From the NCBI GenBank assembly GCA_002205125.1, contig NIOE01000015.1, positions 1-64,000 of the forward strand: 64,000 nt of DNA. The letters are read 5' to 3'. Positions 62,926 to 64,000 of the stretch are shown here, one piece after another (the stretch's first letter is position 1; each line of letters begins with the position of its first letter). The notes beneath the pieces are model-generated. The model had not been told where the DNA came from and searched no databases. It saw nothing but the letters and a program-made list of their open reading frames with translations. Source of the stretch: Roseateles noduli (GTDB lineage: Bacteria; Pseudomonadota; Gammaproteobacteria; Burkholderiales; Burkholderiaceae_C). The position numbers and the translations under genes were made by a program.

Positions 62926-63018
62926 AGGGGGAGGCCGATTCGCGTGCCCCGGCGGTACTGCGGACCGGGATCAATCGCGAGTCAGGCGGCGAAAGCTGTC
63001 AGCACTCGAGCAAACGGT

Positions 63019-63058
63019 CGGTCCCGAGGTGTGCCGTGACGGCACGGGATCGGGACCG
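63019..63058. terminator. Long hairpin after the pilin gene
   Basis: CGGTCCCGA and TCGGGACCG enclose an inner GTGCC / GGCAC stem. It lies 15 bp past the stop of the minus-strand pilin gene and probably ends or protects its mRNA; no T-run. Confidence 0.5.
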
Positions 63059-63072
63059 GGGTCGGATCAGCC

Positions 63073-63642
63073 TCAGTAGCTGATCGTCACGGTGACGGTG
63101 TCGGTGTAGCTGCCCGGCACGACGCTGGCCAGCGACGGGATGCGGCCGTAGACCGACAGCGACTGGGCCGAGCCCGTGCCGGTGCCGTTCTTGGCGGTGG
63201 ACGACGAGGTGCCGTCGCCCCAGACCGAGCTGCGGCCCGAGTCCAGATAGAGCTGATAACCCAGCGTGTCGGAGCCGCTCTTCATCGTGCGGCTGGTGAA
63301 GTTGGTCGCGCCGCCGGCGTTTGCGCCGGCGTTCAGCGCCACCGTGTACGGCGTCGTGTTGGAGCAGGTGACGGTCAGGGTGGACGTCGCGTCCAGCGGC
63401 GTGCCGGCGACCAGCGGGTCGATGGCGGAGCCGAAGTTCAGGTTGGAACCGGACACCGTGCAGGAGCTCGTGATCGTGGCCGTCACCGGGAAGGTGTTGG
63501 TCACCGGCGTGGCGCCGCGGGCTTCCTGGACCGCGCTGAACAGCAGGCCGGCGCCGATGGCCAGGCTGCTGAGCAGCATCGCGCTCTTGAAGCCGCTGTT
63601 GCGTTCCGCCCGGATCGCTTTGAGGTACTTGGTGGTGCTCAT
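63073..63642 (-). CDS. SCPU (spore coat U/Csu-type) pilin-like protein
   Basis: 189 residues. A signal peptide (SAMLLSSLAIGAGLLFSAV, cleaved near ARGATP) leads to an SCPU domain (about 46-189) with TFPVTATITSSCTVSGSNLNFG, the paired Cys of the family and the C-terminal GSYTDTVTVTISY donor strand. Proteins of this kind are subunits of archaic chaperone-usher pili (CsuA/B) for biofilm attachment. No chaperone or usher gene lies to the left; the right side up to the window end holds none either, so it may be a lone gene or part of a locus elsewhere. AGGGGGAC precedes the ATG. Confidence 0.88.
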   Translation of the reverse strand: MSTTKYLKAIRAERNSGFKSAMLLSSLAIGAGLLFSAVQEARGATPVTNTFPVTATITSSCTVSGSNLNFGSAIDPLVAGTPLDATSTLTVTCSNTTPYTVALNAGANAGGATNFTSRTMKSGSDTLGYQLYLDSGRSSVWGDGTSSSTAKNGTGTGSAQSLSVYGRIPSLASVVPGSYTDTVTVTISY

Positions 63643-63915
63643 GTGGTGTCCCCCTGTTGATGGAACGAATCTTCCGTTTCAGGGCGTTTCCGCGGCAGAC
63701 AGGCTTGCCGCATCGCGCGGTGCAGCGAAGTCGGCAGGCCGTGTAGGCAATCGCCCGACAGCTGACAGCCGGTGGCAGCACGGCGCGCGGACCAGGCGAA
63801 CGGCACTGGCGAGGCCCCCTCGCCCGCTGCTACAAACGCGTCCGTGTCGATGTCACGAAGGCCCGTCCGTCGTGAGGACGGACACCTTCCGATCGACGAC
63901 GAACCCCTGACTTCC

Positions 63916-64000
63916 ATGACATCCCACCTTGATCCGACACGGCGCCGCTGGCTGGCGCTCGGCGTGCTGTGCCTGGGCGTGCTGATGATCGTGCTGGACA
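63916..64000 (+). CDS. MFS drug-efflux permease, DHA2 type (partial, cut by window end)
   Basis: Only the first 28 codons are present. They read as a short hydrophilic start (MTSHLDPTRRR) and the first membrane helix WLALGVLCLGVLMIVLD, which is the typical opening of EmrB/QacA-type 14-helix efflux permeases, where the Asp in VLD is conserved. The rest is outside the window. Confidence 0.7.
   Translation, partial: MTSHLDPTRRRWLALGVLCLGVLMIVLD

Overview
The window looks like a chromosomal segment of a high-GC betaproteobacterium of the order Burkholderiales; the gene mix is most reminiscent of the Roseateles/Mitsuaria/Rubrivivax group. This is inferred from the strong GC bias at third codon positions, a Bug-family TctC binding protein, and a tsaE-amiC-mutL-miaA neighbourhood. 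No rRNA, tRNA, CRISPR array or transposase was seen.

Left part (1-18.2 kb): a hybrid histidine kinase, an M15 peptidase, a GAF-like protein and a MarR-GNAT fusion regulator with a clear operator lie on the minus strand. An AT-rich orphan membrane protein follows. Next is a phosphorelay cluster: a lone receiver protein, a very large soluble kinase with six 276-bp HAMP repeats, and a second hybrid kinase overlapping it by 10 bp. A 14-bp tandem repeat, a tiny Gly/Ala-rich peptide gene and an orphan 671-aa effector-like protein close this part.

Centre (18.2-46.6 kb): isocitrate lyase with a palindromic upstream site; a second tiny Gly-rich peptide; a TctC-type binding protein; a racemase and amino-acid binding protein divergent from a LysR regulator; then the housekeeping stretch queG, tsaE, amiC, tricorn-like peptidase, DedA, mutL, an rluB-type pseudouridine synthase with a very long Arg/Asp/Gly tail, and miaA. 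An ABC exporter with a CrtC/AttH-like protein (AttEFGH-like operon), a degenerate GGDEF protein divergent from a CHASE-PAS-GGDEF cyclase, a GNAT enzyme, MarC and an Lrp/AsnC regulator follow.

Right part (46.5-64 kb): xerD, a response regulator-kinase-DegP operon and the riboswitch-controlled glycine cleavage operon gcvT-gcvH-gcvP followed by sdaA (glycine to serine to pyruvate). Between these core genes sit four orphan minus-strand genes with disordered, Ser/Pro/Thr-rich N-termini and no Sec signal. The longest (46534-48693) carries the residue set of a protein tyrosine phosphatase (D189, C223-x5-R229, Q284), which makes it a good candidate for a new secreted phosphatase effector. The window ends with an SCPU-type pilin and the first codons of a drug-efflux permease.
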